Assembly: GCA_027349615.1 (NCBI GenBank)
Contig: DAIEML010000014.1
Location: forward strand, 1 to 18,594
DNA length: 18,594 bases
Reading direction: 5' to 3'
Source: Ignavibacteriales bacterium
GTDB taxonomy: Bacteria > Bacteroidota > Ignavibacteria > Ignavibacteriales > Ignavibacteriaceae
Under the pieces are notes generated by a model. The model was not told where the DNA came from, searched no databases, and saw only the letters and a list, made by a program, of their open reading frames with translations. Position 1 is the stretch's first letter, and each line of letters starts with the position of its first letter. Below are positions 16,977 to 18,594 of the stretch, piece after piece. The translations under genes were made by a program, and so were the position numbers.

Positions 16977-17009
16977 AAATAAAAAGGGCAGGAATTATTC
17001 CCGCCCTTT
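16977..17009 (-). terminator. Intrinsic terminator after lepB, just before the M16 pair
   Basis: Arms at 16983-16994 and 16998-17009 pair over 12 positions with a three-base loop; the single imperfect pair is A/C when read on the + strand but a G-U wobble in the minus-strand RNA, so the hairpin is better on the minus strand. It is G/C-rich in a very AT-rich setting, and the minus-strand product continues with a five-base T tract and more T. It should end the gatB-lepB transcript 30-60 bases after the lepB stop and only about 20 bases before the M16 start. Confidence 0.85.
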
Positions 17010-17041
17010 GTTAACAATCTTAAAAGATTTATAATTTAATT

Positions 17042-17977
17042 TCAATGTAGAAGCAAAAGAATTCTATCTGGCCTGATGGAACCGATCAATCTAAATAAAT
17101 CTGTAAAAGGAATATCCCGGTCCCATGAAAACAAAGTTATAAAAGCTTCACCTTCAATATTACTATCCGGAACAAAGCCCCAGAAGCGGCTGTCGAGGCT
17201 ATCATCTCGATTGTCACCCATCATAAAATAATAATTTTTTTTGAATGTGTAAGAAGTAACCGGTTTTCCTTCAATTGTAACAACTCCATTGTTTACATCC
17301 ACAACTCTCTTGTCATACTCACGATCAATTGTAATTGCCCATTGTGCCACATTATTTGCATTTAATTGAATTGTGTAACCTTTCTTTGGAACAATAAGCG
17401 GTCCATAATTATCTTCATTCCAAGGCATTCCATTTGGGAAAATTTGATCGTTAACTTCCCCTGCAGGCTTTGTATAGCCGGCAATATATAAAATGTGCGG
17501 AGGAATCCAGAATTTTTTATGATTTACGTAAACAACTTTGTTGATCACTTGAACAGTATCGCCAGGAAGACCGATGCAGCGTTTAACATAATTTACGCCT
17601 CTGTCAGTAGCGTGTAATTGATCTTGCATTCCTGGGAATTCAAATACAACAATATCTTTTCTTCTTGGATTTCGAATTGCCGGCAACCTGAAGTGAGGAA
17701 TTTCAATTTGAGTAAATGGAATATATTTAGGAGACTCAGAACCATAGATAAATTTATTTACCAAAACAAAGTCGCCCACTAAAATCGTATCTTCCATAGA
17801 GCCGGTTGGGATTCTTGTATTCTGAATTACAAATGTGATAATAAAGAATGCAGCTATACCGGCAAACAATAGAGATTCAAAAAATTCTTTTGCTTTCTCT
17901 TTTGGTGTTTTAATTTTTTTTAGCTCTTCTTCCGATTTTATACCGAAAAATCTTTTTAATCCGTTTTTAAAGGACAA
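17042..17977 (-). CDS. lepB: Signal peptidase I (TTG start)
   Basis: Inner-membrane serine protease that removes signal peptides from exported proteins on the outer face of the membrane. 311 residues. One N-terminal membrane helix (about 35-52) follows a basic cytoplasmic stretch. The catalytic Ser60 lies in RIPTGSMEDTILVGDF, Lys132 in NYVKRCIGLPGD, and the C-terminal signature MGDNRDDSLDSRFWGFVP is at 253-270. The Ser/Lys dyad is therefore intact. The region between them (about 150-245) is longer than in the minimal form, as in other Bacteroidota-like enzymes. The start is TTG with GGAGA six bases upstream; the next in-frame Met is residue 61, inside the active site, so TTG is required. It lies 37 bases after gatB and ends at a terminator, so gatB-lepB are probably co-transcribed. 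Confidence 0.95.
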   Translation of the reverse strand: MSFKNGLKRFFGIKSEEELKKIKTPKEKAKEFFESLLFAGIAAFFIITFVIQNTRIPTGSMEDTILVGDFVLVNKFIYGSESPKYIPFTQIEIPHFRLPAIRNPRRKDIVVFEFPGMQDQLHATDRGVNYVKRCIGLPGDTVQVINKVVYVNHKKFWIPPHILYIAGYTKPAGEVNDQIFPNGMPWNEDNYGPLIVPKKGYTIQLNANNVAQWAITIDREYDKRVVDVNNGVVTIEGKPVTSYTFKKNYYFMMGDNRDDSLDSRFWGFVPDSNIEGEAFITLFSWDRDIPFTDLFRLIGSIRPDRILLLLH

Positions 17978-17983
17978 TTTATT

Positions 17984-17988
17984 TCTCC
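17984..17988 (-). promoter_or_regulatory. Shine-Dalgarno GGAGA that fixes the TTG start of lepB
   Basis: On the minus strand GGAGA lies six bases before TTG at 17977. This spacing is ideal and, with no usable ATG ahead of the catalytic serine, it decides the start. Confidence 0.7.
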
Positions 17989-18014
17989 AAGTTTTATTTC
18001 AAAATTTTATTGAT

Positions 18015-18594
18015 TTAACTTTTTAATGTTTCTAATTTTTTTCTTAATAGCTCATTTACAGTTTTGGGATTTGCTTTCCCTTTGGTTTCCTTCATTATCT
18101 GCCCAACGAAAAATCCAAAAACTTTTTCTTCGCCATTTATATATTGATTAACTTGATTTGAATTATTGTCTAAAATCTTCTCAACAATTTTTTCTATTTC
18201 ACTTAAATCAGAAATTTGAATAAGGTTTTTCTCTTTGACGATTTCAGACGGAGTTTTGTTCTCTTTCAACATATCATGAAAAACATCTTTGGCAATTTTC
18301 CCGCTGATAGTTCCATCTTTAATTAGATTAAGAAGTTCACCAAGGTTTTCCGGTTGAATTGAAAAATCTTTTATATCAATTTTCTCATCATTTACAACTT
18401 TTAGAACATCTGTCATTATCCAATTGCTCGCAGATTTATAATCATCAGTTGTTGCGATTACATTTTCATAATAATCTGCGATTGGCTTACTCTGTGTTAA
18501 AAGTTCGGCATCGTAAACAGGAAGCTTGTACTTTTCAATCATTCTTATCTTCCTAACCTCAGGAAGTTCCGGCAGATTATTTTCAATTTCTGAT
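18015..18594 (-). CDS. gatB: Aspartyl/glutamyl-tRNA amidotransferase subunit B (C-terminal part, cut by window end)
   Basis: Subunit of the GatCAB complex that amidates misacylated Glu-tRNA(Gln) and/or Asp-tRNA(Asn). The frame stays open to the window edge through NNLPELPEVRKIRM, so the methionine at 18542 is internal and only the last 192 residues of about 475-480 are seen. The visible part is the helical domain (from LPELP through YDAELLTQ) and the C-terminal GatB/YqeY-like tail that contacts tRNA, ending with VGQIMKETKGKANPKTVNELLRKKL. This matches the family to the last residues, so the 3' end is intact. The kinase/amidation core lies outside the window. Its presence implies indirect Gln- or Asn-tRNA synthesis in this organism. 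lepB follows after 37 bases. Confidence 0.95.
   Translation of the reverse strand, partial: SEIENNLPELPEVRKIRMIEKYKLPVYDAELLTQSKPIADYYENVIATTDDYKSASNWIMTDVLKVVNDEKIDIKDFSIQPENLGELLNLIKDGTISGKIAKDVFHDMLKENKTPSEIVKEKNLIQISDLSEIEKIVEKILDNNSNQVNQYINGEEKVFGFFVGQIMKETKGKANPKTVNELLRKKLETLKS

Noticed and set aside
16958..17017. Twenty-residue N-terminal extension of the M16 peptidase from a TTG at 17017
   Set aside because: The extension is encoded by the terminator hairpin and its T tract, and the ATG at 16957 gives the usual M16 N-terminus.
1..18594. Mobile elements, CRISPR arrays, tRNA or rRNA genes and long direct repeats
   Set aside because: None could be read in either strand; the repeated D-I-T-E-R-K coding segments in the kinase are PAS domain ends, not a DNA repeat.

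Overview
The window is AT-rich (bulk composition and third codon positions both strongly A/T) and densely coded, with short gaps and many overlaps. It looks like ordinary chromosome from the Bacteroidota/Chlorobiota/Ignavibacteriota group, and a low-GC Ignavibacteria-like bacterium is my best guess. That guess rests on the gene set (UVR-containing ClpC, a Thermus-type PyrE with a C-terminal Cys pair, a multi-PAS soluble kinase, a split M16 peptidase pair, DUF2231) together with purine-rich Shine-Dalgarno sites and several TTG starts. It is inference, not proof. I see no phage, transposon, CRISPR array, integron, rRNA or tRNA.

Layout. Positions 1-1413 (+) hold the C-terminal part of a ClpC-type AAA+ unfoldase, closed by a clear intrinsic terminator (1458-1489). 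A compact operon follows at 1538-2698 (+): a pterin-4a-carbinolamine dehydratase-like protein, a small TPR protein and orotate phosphoribosyltransferase, overlapping by 4 and 14 bases. Next come a GAF plus SpoIIE-type PP2C phosphatase (2758-3990) and a succinate-semialdehyde dehydrogenase of the E. coli Sad/YneI type (4048-5412). Convergent to these is a 1084-residue soluble sensor histidine kinase with five PAS domains and a GAF domain (5433-8687, -).

A 238-base AT-rich divergent region (8688-8925) separates the kinase from a long + run that may be one or two operons: truA, a FabG-like short-chain reductase, a DUF2231 membrane protein, an orphan polytopic membrane protein, a small secreted beta-barrel-like protein, an enoyl-CoA hydratase, and a membrane-anchored protein resembling the divergent polysaccharide deacetylase (YibQ/DUF610) fold without its catalytic residues.

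The right end is on the minus strand. Read in transcription order it holds the C-terminal part of gatB, signal peptidase I (lepB, TTG start with a good Shine-Dalgarno), an intrinsic terminator, then two overlapping M16 peptidase genes. The first M16 protein carries the zinc site and the second lacks it, as expected for a heterodimeric M16B peptidase.

Most of the window is housekeeping: proteostasis, pyrimidine and tRNA metabolism, acyl metabolism, protein export and signalling. I found no convincing new multi-gene system. The points most worth a second look are the apparently inactivated YibQ-like protein, the orphan membrane protein, the terminator just before the M16 pair, the orphan pterin dehydratase, and the non-ATG starts of truA, lepB and the 10968 gene.
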